NCBI GenBank assembly: GCA_963759295.1 | Contig: CAVWYT010000009.1 | Coordinates: 23,464 to 87,463, forward strand | Reading direction: 5' to 3' | DNA: 64,000 nt | DNA from: WHSW01 sp963759295 | GTDB taxonomy: Bacteria; Actinomycetota; Thermoleophilia; Solirubrobacterales; 70-9 | Shown here: piece by piece, positions 1 to 8,587 of the stretch | Numbering within the stretch: position 1 is the first letter of the stretch | Layout of the letters: every line of letters begins with the position of its first letter | The notes under the pieces: generated by a model | Told to the model about the DNA's origin: nothing | The model's database searches: none | Seen by the model: the letters and a program-made list of their open reading frames with translations, nothing else | Translations under genes and position numbers: made by a program

Positions 1-2
1 CC

Positions 3-1562
3 GAGGACGTGCTCAGCGTTTCGGGCGAGGTGGTCGAGCGCGACCCGGAGACCGTCAATCGCGAGCTGCCGACCGGCGAGTACGAGGTCCGCGTCGCGGA
101 GGCGAGGCTGCTCGCCGACGCCGAGACGCCACCGTTCGAGATCGAGGGGTTCTCGGGCGAGGTGGGCGAGGAGCTGCGGCTTCGCTACCGCTACCTCGAC
201 CTCCGCCGGGAGCGGATGGGGCGGGCGATCGCGACCCGGCACGCATTGAGCGCCGCGATCCGCGGCTTCCTCGACAAGGAGGGCTTCCTCGAGATCGAGA
301 CGCCGATGCTCTCGCGCTCCACCCCCGAGGGGGCGCGCGACTTCCTCGTCCCGTCACGGCGCGAGCCGGGCTCCTTCTACGCGCTCCCGCAGTCGCCGCA
401 GCTGTTCAAGCAGCTGCTGATGGTGGCCGGGTTCGAGCGCTACTTCCAGATCGTGCGCTGCTTTCGCGACGAGGATCAGCGCGCCGACCGCCAGCCGGAC
501 TTCACCCAGCTGGACATCGAGATGTCGTTCGTCGGGGTCGAGGACGTGCTCGACCTCAACGAGCGCATGCTCGCCGCGGTGTTCGCGGCGGTCGACGGCC
601 CGGAGCTCGAATCGCCCCTCGTGCGGATCCCCTACGACGAGGCGCTCGCCCGCTACGGGACCGACCGACCCGACCTGCGCTTCGGGCTCGAGCTCGTCGA
701 GCTCACCGAGCTGCTGCGCGAGACCGAGTTCAAGGTCTTCCGGGGTGTGATCGAGGGCGGTGGGATTGTCAAGGGGTTCAACGCCGGCGCCCGCGATGTG
801 CCGCGCTCGGTGCTCGACGGGCTGATCGGGCGCGCTCAGGAGCTCGGCGCCAAGGGGCTGGTGTGGGCGTTTCGCGAGGGCGCGGGGTGGCGCTCGCCGA
901 CCGCGAAGTTCCTCACCGACGCCGAGCTCGCCGCCCTCAACCAGGCGCTCGGCGCCTCGGAGGGCGATCTGATGCTCATCCTCGCCGACGCGCCGCAGGT
1001 CGCGAACGCCGTCCTCGCTCAGCTGCGCATCGACCTCGCAGAGCGGTTCGCGCTCATCGACCCCGCCGCGGAGAAGTTCTGCTGGATCGTCGACTGGCCG
1101 ATGTTCGCCTGGAACGCCGACGAGCGGCGCTGGGACCCGCTGCATCATCCGTTCACCGGTCCGGCGGGCGATTTCGACCCGGACAGACCCGGCGACGCCC
1201 GCGCGCTCGCCTACGACCTCGTCTGGAATGGCCAGGAGCTGGGCGGCGGGTCGATCCGCATCGCCGATCGCGAGCTCCAGCAACGCGTGTTCGCGGCGAT
1301 CGGGATCGGCGACGAGGAGGCCGAGGCGCGGTTCGGCTTCCTGCTCGACGCGCTGCGCTACGGAGCCCCGCCGCATGGCGGGATCGCCTACGGCCTCGAC
1401 CGCATGGTCCAGCGCCTCCTGCACACGGACTCGATCCGCGACGTGATCGCCTTCCCGAAGGCCGCCTCCGGCGCCGACCCGCTCACCGGCGCCCCGGCCC
1501 CGGTCGACGAGCCGCAGCTGCGCGAGCTCGGGCTCGAGCTCCGGGGGCGCGGGCGAGGCTAG
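3..1562 (+). CDS. aspS: Aspartate-tRNA ligase, 5' end cut by window edge
   Basis: Charges tRNA-Asp (or tRNA-Asp/Asn) with aspartate in the cytoplasm. The frame is open from the first bases, so roughly the first 70 residues, including most of the N-terminal OB-fold anticodon-binding domain, lie outside the window. Class II synthetase features are visible: the motif 2 region with FRDED and QPDFTQLDIEMSF, an inserted GAD-type domain in the middle, and motif 3 near the C-terminus (GIAYGLDRM). The product ends in a short Gly/Arg-rich tail. It precedes the 6S-like RNA candidate and mnmA. Identification is secure; whether it is discriminating or non-discriminating cannot be judged without the N-terminus. 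Confidence 0.95.
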   Translation, partial: EDVLSVSGEVVERDPETVNRELPTGEYEVRVAEARLLADAETPPFEIEGFSGEVGEELRLRYRYLDLRRERMGRAIATRHALSAAIRGFLDKEGFLEIETPMLSRSTPEGARDFLVPSRREPGSFYALPQSPQLFKQLLMVAGFERYFQIVRCFRDEDQRADRQPDFTQLDIEMSFVGVEDVLDLNERMLAAVFAAVDGPELESPLVRIPYDEALARYGTDRPDLRFGLELVELTELLRETEFKVFRGVIEGGGIVKGFNAGARDVPRSVLDGLIGRAQELGAKGLVWAFREGAGWRSPTAKFLTDAELAALNQALGASEGDLMLILADAPQVANAVLAQLRIDLAERFALIDPAAEKFCWIVDWPMFAWNADERRWDPLHHPFTGPAGDFDPDRPGDARALAYDLVWNGQELGGGSIRIADRELQQRVFAAIGIGDEEAEARFGFLLDALRYGAPPHGGIAYGLDRMVQRLLHTDSIRDVIAFPKAASGADPLTGAPAPVDEPQLRELGLELRGRGRG

Positions 1563-1586
1563 CGGCGTTCGGCTCGCCGCCATGAG

Positions 1587-1750
1587 CAGCACTGGTACCT
1601 TTCCAGGAGGCTCGAGCTTGTGCGCCAGCCGCTCACATTGTGAGCCAACACAATTGCCTCGGGAGCCGGCGTTCGGTAGCGCGCTGTGCGTAGCGCCGGC
1701 AGGCTCCCACCTGTTCATTCAGGTTCACAGGCAGAGCGGTACCGGCAAGC
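1587..1750 (+). ncRNA. Structured RNA candidate with 6S RNA-like architecture
   Basis: This gene-free stretch between aspS and mnmA folds by eye into one long rod. The closing helix pairs 1592-1599 with 1738-1745, continued by GCTC/GAGC (1610-1613 with 1734-1737), GCT/GGC and TGTG/CACA (1619-1622 with 1726-1729). A large central bubble follows, whose 3' side carries a small hairpin ACCTG/CAGGT (1709-1713 with 1720-1724). The apical helix pairs GGGAGCC at 1661-1667 with GGCTCCC at 1702-1708. A closing stem, an open bubble with a small 3'-side hairpin and an apical stem is the layout of 6S RNA, which mimics an open promoter and binds RNA polymerase. The bubble also contains the inverted repeat GCTCACA-T-TGTGAGC. 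A long mRNA leader element is the alternative. Confidence 0.45.
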
Positions 1751-1769
1751 TGGGGCCCTTATCTGCCTC

Positions 1770-1775
1770 TAGTCT
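1770..1775 (+). promoter_or_regulatory. Putative -10 box of mnmA
   Basis: TAGTCT lies 30 bases before the mnmA ATG, implying a short leader of about 24 bases without an evident Shine-Dalgarno sequence. Confidence 0.4.
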
Positions 1776-1805
1776 TGCCGCAGGGCGCGGGTCCGCCCGC
1801 CGAGC

Positions 1806-3248
1806 ATGGACACGAGCGCGATCGAGCATCACCTGAGCGACGCCTCGCGCCACGGGGCGCCGCTCGACGGCGGCCACCACGGGGCGGCCGGCGGTGCGCC
1901 GTGTGGGGATCTGCTGCGGATCTCGGTGCGCGCCGGGCACGGTCGGATCACGGCGGTGAGCTTCGACGCCGACGGCTGTGCGACCGCACGCGCCGCGGCC
2001 GCCGCGGCCGCCGAGCTGGCCGAGGGCGCGAGCGTGCTCGAGGCGGCGATGCTCGGCCCGGAATCGATCGCCGAGGCGCTCGGTGGGCTCGGGTCGCAGG
2101 GCCGGCACGCCGCCGTACTCGCCGCCGACGCCCTGCACCGCGCCCTCTCGGGGCTCGCCGGCTCGGGTGAGCCGCTCGCCGAGCCACCCGCGGGCGAGCG
2201 GGTGCTGGTCGCGCTCAGCGGCGGCGTCGATTCCGCGGTCGCGGCGCTGCTCGAGCGCGAGCGCGGCGCCGAGGTCGTCGGGGTGACGCTGAAGCTGTGG
2301 TCGGATCGGCGCACCGACGCCGCGAAGAGCTGCTGCTCGCCGCTCGCGGTCCTCGGCGCTCGCGAGCTCGCTCACTCGCTCGGGATTGCGCATCTCACCC
2401 TCGACCTCGAGGAAGCGTTCCGCGACCGGGTCGTCGGCGCGTTCGTGGCCGGGTATCGGGCCGGGCGCACGCCGAACCCGTGCGTGATCTGCAACGGCGA
2501 GCTGCGGATCGACGCGATGCTGGGGCTCGCCGACCGGCTCGGAGCCGCCACGCTGGCGACCGGTCACTACGCGCGGCTCGCCGACGACGGCCAGGGGCCG
2601 CTGCTGCGAAGCGCCGCGGACGAGGCCAAGGACCAGTCCTACATGCTCGCCGGCCTCGCGCCCGCCTCCCTCGCCCGGCTTCGCTTTCCGCTCGCCGGCC
2701 TGCGTAAGCCGCGCGTCCGCGATCTCGCCGCCGAGGCGGGGCTCGCGGTCGCCTCGAAGGCCGAAAGCCAGGATCTCTGCTTCTTGGCCGGCGAGGGCAA
2801 GCGCTCGTTTCTCGACCGCCACGGTGGCCTTGGCGACCGCCCCGGCGACCTGGTCGATTCGGCGGGGCGGCGACTCGGCCGTCATCGCGGTCATCACCAG
2901 TTCACGGTCGGCCAGCGCCGCGGGCTCGGAGTCAGCGCCGCCGAGCCCCGGTACGTGCTCGGCACCGAGGCGGCGACGAACACGGTCGTGGTCGGCTCGC
3001 GCGAGGAGTTGGCGACCCAGCGCGTGCGCGTGCGCGAGGCGACCCTGCACCGGCCGGGCTGCAGGGTCGATCGCGTCCTGCTGCGCTACCACTCGCGGGC
3101 GCTCGAGTGCGAGCTCCCGGCGGTCGGGCCGGGCCGCCATCCCGAGCTCGAGATCGAGCTCGCCGAGCCCGCCTACGGCGTCGCCCCGGGCCAGAGCGCC
3201 TGCCTGCTCGCGGGCGATCTGGTCGTCGGACGGGCGACGATCGCCTGA
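1806..3248 (+). CDS. mnmA: tRNA 2-thiouridylase MnmA fused to an N-terminal IscU/NifU-like domain
   Basis: MnmA activates U34 of tRNA-Glu, -Gln and -Lys with ATP and inserts sulfur (2-thiouridine). The MnmA part starts near residue 130: PP-loop SGGVDS at 138-143, TPNPCVICN with Cys226/Cys229, and SQDLCF with Cys325, matching the catalytic pair of E. coli MnmA (NPDVLC and the later Cys). Residues 30-115 resemble the IscU/NifU scaffold: CGD (Cys33), DADGCAT (Cys58) and a helix like the IscU HCSMLAEDA segment, but reading HAAVLAADA, so the third scaffold cysteine is replaced by alanine while the His is kept. The product is about 480 residues, against about 370 for ordinary MnmA. Fusion to an Fe-S/sulfur scaffold fits the sulfur chemistry. 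The MnmA call is secure and the scaffold domain probable. Confidence 0.92.
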   Translation: MDTSAIEHHLSDASRHGAPLDGGHHGAAGGAPCGDLLRISVRAGHGRITAVSFDADGCATARAAAAAAAELAEGASVLEAAMLGPESIAEALGGLGSQGRHAAVLAADALHRALSGLAGSGEPLAEPPAGERVLVALSGGVDSAVAALLERERGAEVVGVTLKLWSDRRTDAAKSCCSPLAVLGARELAHSLGIAHLTLDLEEAFRDRVVGAFVAGYRAGRTPNPCVICNGELRIDAMLGLADRLGAATLATGHYARLADDGQGPLLRSAADEAKDQSYMLAGLAPASLARLRFPLAGLRKPRVRDLAAEAGLAVASKAESQDLCFLAGEGKRSFLDRHGGLGDRPGDLVDSAGRRLGRHRGHHQFTVGQRRGLGVSAAEPRYVLGTEAATNTVVVGSREELATQRVRVREATLHRPGCRVDRVLLRYHSRALECELPAVGPGRHPELEIELAEPAYGVAPGQSACLLAGDLVVGRATIA

Positions 3249-3316
3249 GCGCCGCGCCGGACGCGAGGATCCGCCGCGGGCCCGGCGCGATCGCCCTCGC
3301 CCCCGTGCCGCGCGCC

Positions 3317-3322
3317 TAGACT
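3317..3322 (+). promoter_or_regulatory. -10 box of alaS (near-leaderless)
   Basis: TAGACT ends 9 bases before the alaS ATG; no Shine-Dalgarno sequence lies between them. Confidence 0.5.
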
Positions 3323-3331
3323 GCGGGCGCG

Positions 3332-5968
3332 ATGAGATCGGACGAGATCCGCGCGTCCTACCTGGCGTTCTTCGAGCAGCGCCGGCACCTGCGCCTGCCC
3401 TCGGCGTCGCTGATCCCGGCGCCGGAGGACACCTCGACCCTGCTCACCGTCGCCGGGATGCAACCGTTCAAGCCCTACTTCCGGGGTGAGCAGCCGCCGT
3501 CCCCGCGGATCTGCTCGGTCCAGCGCTGCTTTCGCACCCCGGACATCGAGGAGGTCGGCAAGACCAAGCGCCACCTGACCTTCTTCGAGATGCTCGGCAA
3601 CTGGAGCTTCGGCGACTACTTCAAGGAGGAGTCGATCGCCTGGGGCTGGGAGCTCTCGCTCGACGGCTTCGGCTTCGACGCCGAGCGAATCTGGGTGACG
3701 GTGTTCGCCGGCGACGAGGAGCTCGGGCTCGGCCCCGACACCGAGGCGATCGAGATCTGGAAACGCGTCGGCGTGCCCGAGGAGCGAATCGTGCTGCTGC
3801 CGCGGTCTGAGAACTTCTGGCAGGCGGGGCCGACCGGGCCCTGCGGGCCGTGCTCGGAGATGTACCTCGACCGCGGCGCGGCGTTCGGCGGCCCCGACGA
3901 CCGTCCCGGCGACGACACCGACCGCTTTCTCGAGTACTGGAACCACGTCTTCATGACCTACGAGCTGCGCGACGACGGCAGCCTCGTCGACCTGCCGAAG
4001 AAGAACATCGACACCGGCATGGGCCTCGAGCGGATGGCGGCGATCCTTCAGGACGTCCCCTCGGTGTTCGAGACCGACCTCTTTCGGCCACTGATCGACC
4101 TCGCCGAGGAGCGCTCCGGCCGCCGCTACGGCGAGGACGAGAGGACGACCCGGGCGATGCGGATCGTCGCCGATCACTCACGCGGGACGGTCAACCTGAT
4201 CGCCGACGGCGTCGTGCCCTCGAACGAGGACCGCGGCTACGTGCTGCGGCGAATCATGCGCCGCGCGATCCAGCAGGGCCGGGTGCTCGGCCTCGAGCCT
4301 CCGTACCTGGAGCGATTCGCCGAACGGGCCGTCGAAACGCTGGCGCCGGTCTATCCGCACCTCGCCGCCGAGCGCGAGACCGTGATTCGCTGGGTGCGCG
4401 ACGAGGAGCAGAGCTTCGGCCGCACGCTCGAGCGCGGCACCGAGCTGCTCGCGCGGCTGGTCACCGAGGCCCAGCAGCAGAAGACATCGTGGATCGATGC
4501 CGAGGATGCCTTCCGGCTTCACGACACCTACGGGTTTCCCTACGACCTGACCAAGGAGCTGCTCGCCGACGAGGGCCTGTCGGTCGACGACGAGGGCTTC
4601 GAGGCGCTGATGGAGAAGCAGCGCGCGCGGGCGCGGGGCGGGTTCGAGCGCCAGGTCGACGATACCCACCAAGCGGTGATCTCCTTCGTGGCCGCGGCGC
4701 CGCCGACGACCTTCGTCGGCTACGAGGAGCTGCGGGCGCGGACCAGCGTCGCCGCGGCGCGGCCGCTCGAGGACGGCGGGCAGATGCTGCTGAAGCTGGA
4801 GGAGAGTCCGTTCTACGCCGAGGGCGGCGGCCAGGTCGCCGACTCGGGCGTGATCGCCTGGGAGGGAGGGGAGGCGAGGGTCGAGGACGTCTACCGGGTC
4901 GGCGACGACCAGGCGATCCGCCTCGAGTCGAGCAACGCGCAGCCGGCGCCCAGCGCGATCTCGGCCGGACAGCCGGTTGCCGCGACGGTGGATCACGAGC
5001 TGCGCCACGCGACGATGCGCAACCACACCGCCACGCACCTGCTCCACGCGGCGCTTCGGGAACGGCTCGGCACCCACGTGCGCCAGGCGGGCTCCGCGGT
5101 CCGTCCCGACAAGCTCCGCTTCGACTTCACGCATGGAGCGCCGTTGACCGCCGAGGAGCTCGGGTGGATCGAGGACCGGGTGAACGAATGGGTGAAGGCG
5201 AGCCGCCCGGTTCGCGCGCTGCAGATGGCGCGCGCCGAGGCCGAGGCAATGGGCGCGATGGCCCTGTTCGGCGAGAAGTACGGCGATTGGGTTCGGGTGA
5301 TCGAGGTAGACGAGGTCTCCCGCGAGCTCTGCGGAGGCACCCACGTCACCAACACCGCCGAGGTCGGGATCTTCGCGGTCGTGTCCGAGGGCTCGAGCGC
5401 CGCCAACGTGCGCCGGATCGAGGCGCTCACCGGGCCGGCGGCGATCGACTGGTACCGGCGGCGAAGCGACGAGCTCGACCGGGCCGGCGCGCTGCTCGGC
5501 TCCAGCCGCGACCCGCTGGCTGCCGCGCGCCGGGCGGCCGAGCGGCTGGCGGAGCTCGAGGCGAAGGTCGCCGACCTCGGCCGGCGCGAGGCGGGCGAGG
5601 AGGCCGAGCGCCTCGGCGATGCCGGCGAGGAGATCGGTGGGATCCGGGTGATCGCGAGCGAGTCGCAGACCGCCGATCAGCGCGCCCTGCTCGATCTCGC
5701 CGATCGGGTCAAGTCGCGGCTCGGAGACGCGGCGGTGGTGCTCGGCGGCCGCGCCGACGGCAAGGTCGCGCTGGTGGCGAGCTTCACGAAGAGCGCGGTG
5801 GAGCGCGGGCTCTCGGCGTCGGATGTGATCCGCGAGGCGGCCGGGGTGATCGGCGGCGGCGGCGGCGGGCGCGATGACGTCGCCCAGGCCGGCGGTCGCT
5901 CTCCCGAGCTGCTCGAGGAGGCGCTGCGGGTCGCGCGCGAGGCGATCAGGCGAGGCCTGGAGGGCTGA
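3332..5968 (+). CDS. alaS: Alanine-tRNA ligase
   Basis: Attaches alanine to tRNA-Ala and clears mischarged Ser/Gly-tRNA-Ala. The full-length 878-residue protein has the N-terminal class II catalytic domain beginning with the typical RASYLAFFEQ segment, the editing domain with HTATHLLHAAL and, further on, CGGTHVTNT zinc ligands, and the C-terminal DHHA1-like domain ending in a Gly-rich segment (GGGGGGRDD). It heads the conserved series alaS-ruvX-mltG-aroE. The ATG at 3332 is preceded by a TANNNT box rather than a ribosome-binding site. No defects were seen. Confidence 0.98.
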   Translation: MRSDEIRASYLAFFEQRRHLRLPSASLIPAPEDTSTLLTVAGMQPFKPYFRGEQPPSPRICSVQRCFRTPDIEEVGKTKRHLTFFEMLGNWSFGDYFKEESIAWGWELSLDGFGFDAERIWVTVFAGDEELGLGPDTEAIEIWKRVGVPEERIVLLPRSENFWQAGPTGPCGPCSEMYLDRGAAFGGPDDRPGDDTDRFLEYWNHVFMTYELRDDGSLVDLPKKNIDTGMGLERMAAILQDVPSVFETDLFRPLIDLAEERSGRRYGEDERTTRAMRIVADHSRGTVNLIADGVVPSNEDRGYVLRRIMRRAIQQGRVLGLEPPYLERFAERAVETLAPVYPHLAAERETVIRWVRDEEQSFGRTLERGTELLARLVTEAQQQKTSWIDAEDAFRLHDTYGFPYDLTKELLADEGLSVDDEGFEALMEKQRARARGGFERQVDDTHQAVISFVAAAPPTTFVGYEELRARTSVAAARPLEDGGQMLLKLEESPFYAEGGGQVADSGVIAWEGGEARVEDVYRVGDDQAIRLESSNAQPAPSAISAGQPVAATVDHELRHATMRNHTATHLLHAALRERLGTHVRQAGSAVRPDKLRFDFTHGAPLTAEELGWIEDRVNEWVKASRPVRALQMARAEAEAMGAMALFGEKYGDWVRVIEVDEVSRELCGGTHVTNTAEVGIFAVVSEGSSAANVRRIEALTGPAAIDWYRRRSDELDRAGALLGSSRDPLAAARRAAERLAELEAKVADLGRREAGEEAERLGDAGEEIGGIRVIASESQTADQRALLDLADRVKSRLGDAAVVLGGRADGKVALVASFTKSAVERGLSASDVIREAAGVIGGGGGGRDDVAQAGGRSPELLEEALRVAREAIRRGLEG

Positions 5969-6021
5969 GGCGGCACCCGGGCCGGAAGCCGATCCGGCGA
6001 CGAGTTGTTTGCGTTCCCTAA

Positions 6022-6027
6022 TAACCT
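6022..6027 (+). promoter_or_regulatory. -10 box of ruvX (leaderless)
   Basis: TAACCT, within the longer TAATAACCT, ends 7 bases before the ruvX ATG. It supports the ATG at 6035 over an upstream TTG at 6005. Confidence 0.55.
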
Positions 6028-6034
6028 GGCCGGG

Positions 6035-6430
6035 ATGCGAGTTCTGGCGATCGACCACGGGGCAGCGCGCGCGGGCGCGGCGACCTGCGATCCAAGCGGC
6101 ACGATCGTCCGACCGGTGGGCGTGATCTCGCCGCCTGATCCGGCCGAGGTCGCAAGGCTCGCCCGCGAGCTCGAGGCGGAGACGATCGTCGTCGGCCTCC
6201 CGGTCTCGCTCGACGGAACCGAGCGCGAGCAGGCGGCCGCGGCGCGTGAGTTCGCCGGCCGGCTGGCGGAGCACGCCTCGGCGCCGGTCGAGACCTACGA
6301 CGAGCGGCTGACCACCCGGATGGCCTCCCAGTCGGCTCGCGCCGGCGCCGGCGCCGCGCCCGACGCGCTCGCGGCGGCGCATCTGCTCGAGTCCTACCTC
6401 GCCAGCCGGCGGGGGTCCGCCTCGCAGTGA
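6035..6430 (+). CDS. ruvX: Holliday junction resolvase-like protein RuvX/YqgF
   Basis: A small RNase H-fold protein of about 131 residues, involved in pre-16S rRNA 5'-end maturation and perhaps Holliday junction processing. It begins MRVLAIDHGAARAGAA, with the catalytic Asp in the first strand (the usual family form is LGLDxGxxRxG). The middle shows VVGLPVSLDG, and the region ETYDERLTT carries the second conserved acidic patch. The usual C-terminal DxxAAxxLLxSYL is visible as DALAAAHLLESYL. It lies between alaS and mltG, the standard actinobacterial position, and its stop overlaps the mltG start (GTGA). Confidence 0.93.
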   Translation: MRVLAIDHGAARAGAATCDPSGTIVRPVGVISPPDPAEVARLARELEAETIVVGLPVSLDGTEREQAAAAREFAGRLAEHASAPVETYDERLTTRMASQSARAGAGAAPDALAAAHLLESYLASRRGSASQ

Positions 6431-7677
6431 CCGGGGGGGACTGGCACGACCCGTTCGCCGAGGATCCGGCGGCGGTGGAACGCGAGCGACGGCGCGCCGA
6501 GCGCGAGGCGCGCCGGCGCGGGCGTCGGCAGTCCCTCGGCGAGAAGGTGGCCGAGGCGCAGGCGCCCCCGACCACCCCCGACACGTCCGAGTCGGCCGCC
6601 GTCGCGGGCGCAGCCCCGGTGCCTCCCTCCGCCCCCTCGGTGGCGCCGGCCGCCGCGGCGCCGGGGGCCGCCGAGCGCGAGGCCGCGCCGCCGCGGCCGG
6701 CGACGGCCGAGCGCCCGGAGCTCGCGGGCTCGACCGCCGACCCCGGCGCCGTGGAACCCGTCGTTGCCCCACCGCGTCGACGTTCGGACGGGCGCGGCCC
6801 GGGCGGTCGCGCGACCCGCTCGCTGCGGATCCGCCAGCTGATCGGCGTCCTGATCATCGCGGCGGTCGCCGCCGGGATGGTGTTCGTGGTCGCGAAGGTG
6901 ATCGACCGTTTCGACGGCCCCGACGAGGCGATCGCGCCGCCACCCGTCCCGAGGACGACGCAGGTCACGGTCCCCGAGGGCCTCGACCGCCACCAGATCG
7001 CTGAGGTCGCGAGGAAGGCCGGCCTCGAGGGGGATTACCTGGACGCGACCAAGAAGGCGCCGAAGGGATTCGACCTCGCCGAGTACGGCGCCGAGGATGC
7101 CCCCAACCTCGAGGGCTTCTTGTTCCCCGACACCTGGGACGACCTGCCGAAGAGGGCCACCGTGCGCGACCTGGTCAAGCGCCAGCTCGACGACTTCCGG
7201 GCGCGGCTCGAGGGCGTCGACATGAGCTACGCGAAGTCGAAGAACCTGAGCGTCTACGACGTGGTCAAGATCGCCTCGATCATCGAGAAGGAGATCGCCG
7301 TCCCCGACGAGCGCCCGCTGGCCGCCGCGGTGATCTACAACCGCCTCGCGGCCAACAACCCGCTCGGGATGGATTCGACGATCCGCTACTACCTGCAGAA
7401 CTACGACGAGCAGCTGACCGAGAGCGAGCTCAGTGCCGACGAGCCCTACAACACGCGCGTCCGCACCGGGCTGCCGCCGACGCCGATCTCGAACCCCGGG
7501 CTCGCCTCGCTCGAGGCGGCGGCGAAGCCGGCGAAGTCCGACGCCTTCTACTTCGTGATCAAGCCCGGCACCTGCAACGAGCACACCTTCGTCGCCACCG
7601 AGCAGGAGTTCCAGCAGGCCGAGGCCGAGTACCAGCAGGCACTCCAGCAGCAGGGCGGCTCGCCGACCGACTGCTGA
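6427..7677 (+). CDS. mltG: Endolytic transglycosylase MltG (YceG-like)
   Basis: A membrane-anchored lytic transglycosylase that cuts nascent peptidoglycan strands and limits their length. The first 130 residues are a charged and Pro/Ala-rich cytoplasmic tail, followed by one membrane helix at about 138-157. The outer part has a LysM-like YceG subdomain and the catalytic YceG domain with IASIIEKE (catalytic Glu near 287), AAVIYNRL and the typical PYNTRVRTGLPPTPISNPG motif near the C-terminus. It starts with GTG overlapping the ruvX stop. The long disordered N-terminal tail is common in actinobacterial MltG. Confidence 0.95.
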   Translation: MTGGDWHDPFAEDPAAVERERRRAEREARRRGRRQSLGEKVAEAQAPPTTPDTSESAAVAGAAPVPPSAPSVAPAAAAPGAAEREAAPPRPATAERPELAGSTADPGAVEPVVAPPRRRSDGRGPGGRATRSLRIRQLIGVLIIAAVAAGMVFVVAKVIDRFDGPDEAIAPPPVPRTTQVTVPEGLDRHQIAEVARKAGLEGDYLDATKKAPKGFDLAEYGAEDAPNLEGFLFPDTWDDLPKRATVRDLVKRQLDDFRARLEGVDMSYAKSKNLSVYDVVKIASIIEKEIAVPDERPLAAAVIYNRLAANNPLGMDSTIRYYLQNYDEQLTESELSADEPYNTRVRTGLPPTPISNPGLASLEAAAKPAKSDAFYFVIKPGTCNEHTFVATEQEFQQAEAEYQQALQQQGGSPTDC

Positions 7678-7716
7678 CCGGGCGACTGCCCCGCGGCCGA
7701 GGCCCGAGGTCCCGAA

Positions 7717-7722
7717 TACCAT
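7717..7722 (+). promoter_or_regulatory. -10 box of aroE (leaderless)
   Basis: TACCAT ends 6 bases before the aroE ATG; no ribosome-binding site is visible. Confidence 0.5.
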
Positions 7723-7728
7723 CGCGCG

Positions 7729-8559
7729 ATGCCCCGGCTCGCGGTTCTCGGCCAACCCGTCGCGCACTCGCGCTCGCCGGCGATGCAGACGGCGGCGCTC
7801 GCCGAGCTGGGGCTGGCGGGGGAATGGTCCTACGAGGCGATCGAGGTTGCGCCCAACGAGTTCGCCGACCTGGTGCGCTCGCTGGGCGCGCGCGGGTTCG
7901 CCGGCGTCAACGTCACCGTCCCCCACAAGCTCGCCGCGCTGGCCCTCGCCGACCGAGCCTCGATCGCGGCGCGCGCGATCGGTGCCGCCAACACCCTCAG
8001 CTTCGCCGACGGCGCGATCGCGGCCGACAACACCGACGCCCGCGGGTTGATCGCCGCGCTCCCGGAGCCCGCGGCAGGACGGCGCGCGCTCGTGCTCGGC
8101 GCCGGTGGCTCGGCGCGGGCAGCGATCTGGGCGCTGCGCGAGGCGGGGGCGGACGTCGCGGTCTGGAACCGCACGCCGTCCAAGGCGCAAGCGCTCGCGA
8201 GCGAGTTCGGCGTGGGCGTGACGACGACGAGCGGTGGGCTACGGCCGACGAGCGCCGACTTCGAGCTCCTTGTCAACGCGACCACGGTCGGTCTCGCGCA
8301 GGCGAGCAGCAGGCAGGCCGCGCCCGGAGACCTCGAGGCCTTGCCGCTCGACCCGGACTCGATCGGGCCCGCGAGCATCGTCGTCGACCTCGTCTACGGG
8401 AGCCACGAGACCGCACTCGTCGAGCTCGCCCGCGAGCGCGGGGCCCGGGTCGTCGACGGGCTCGACGTGCTGGTCCATCAGGGGGCGGCGTCGCTTCGGA
8501 TCTGGACCGGCCTCGAGCCCCCGCTCGAGGCAATGCGCGCGGCCGCGCGCTCCCTCTAG
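7729..8559 (+). CDS. aroE: Shikimate dehydrogenase
   Basis: Reduces 3-dehydroshikimate to shikimate with NADPH, the fourth step of the shikimate pathway. The 276-residue protein has the substrate-binding motif AHSRSPAMQ near residue 15, NVTVPHK near 63-69 with the catalytic Lys, the NADP-binding GAGGSARAA near 124, NRTPSKA after the second strand, and the C-terminal DGLDVLVHQGAASLRIWTG segment. The other shikimate genes (aroC, aroKB, aroQ) follow 7-10 kb downstream on the same strand. Confidence 0.96.
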   Translation: MPRLAVLGQPVAHSRSPAMQTAALAELGLAGEWSYEAIEVAPNEFADLVRSLGARGFAGVNVTVPHKLAALALADRASIAARAIGAANTLSFADGAIAADNTDARGLIAALPEPAAGRRALVLGAGGSARAAIWALREAGADVAVWNRTPSKAQALASEFGVGVTTTSGGLRPTSADFELLVNATTVGLAQASSRQAAPGDLEALPLDPDSIGPASIVVDLVYGSHETALVELARERGARVVDGLDVLVHQGAASLRIWTGLEPPLEAMRAAARSL

Positions 8560-8587
8560 CGTTATCACCGACGCCCGCGGCCGCAGG

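Noticed and set aside
863..1585. Arg/Pro-rich plus-strand frames inside core genes (e.g. in aspS, alaS, aroKB, dxs)
   Set aside because: Frame-shifted readings of intact genes with shadow composition; no independent start or homology.
354..1718. Long open frames opposite aspS, and similar ones at 4178-6772, 6394-8190, 22739-25456, 38394-41090 and 52371-54428 on the minus strand
   Set aside because: They mirror real plus-strand genes, are rich in Arg/Pro/Gly/Asp as expected from the complementary strand of high-GC codons, and show no domain or start signal.
1563..1805. tRNA or T-box leader in the aspS-mnmA gap
   Set aside because: No cloverleaf, anticodon arm or T-box sequence is visible; the rod-like fold fits a 6S-type RNA better.
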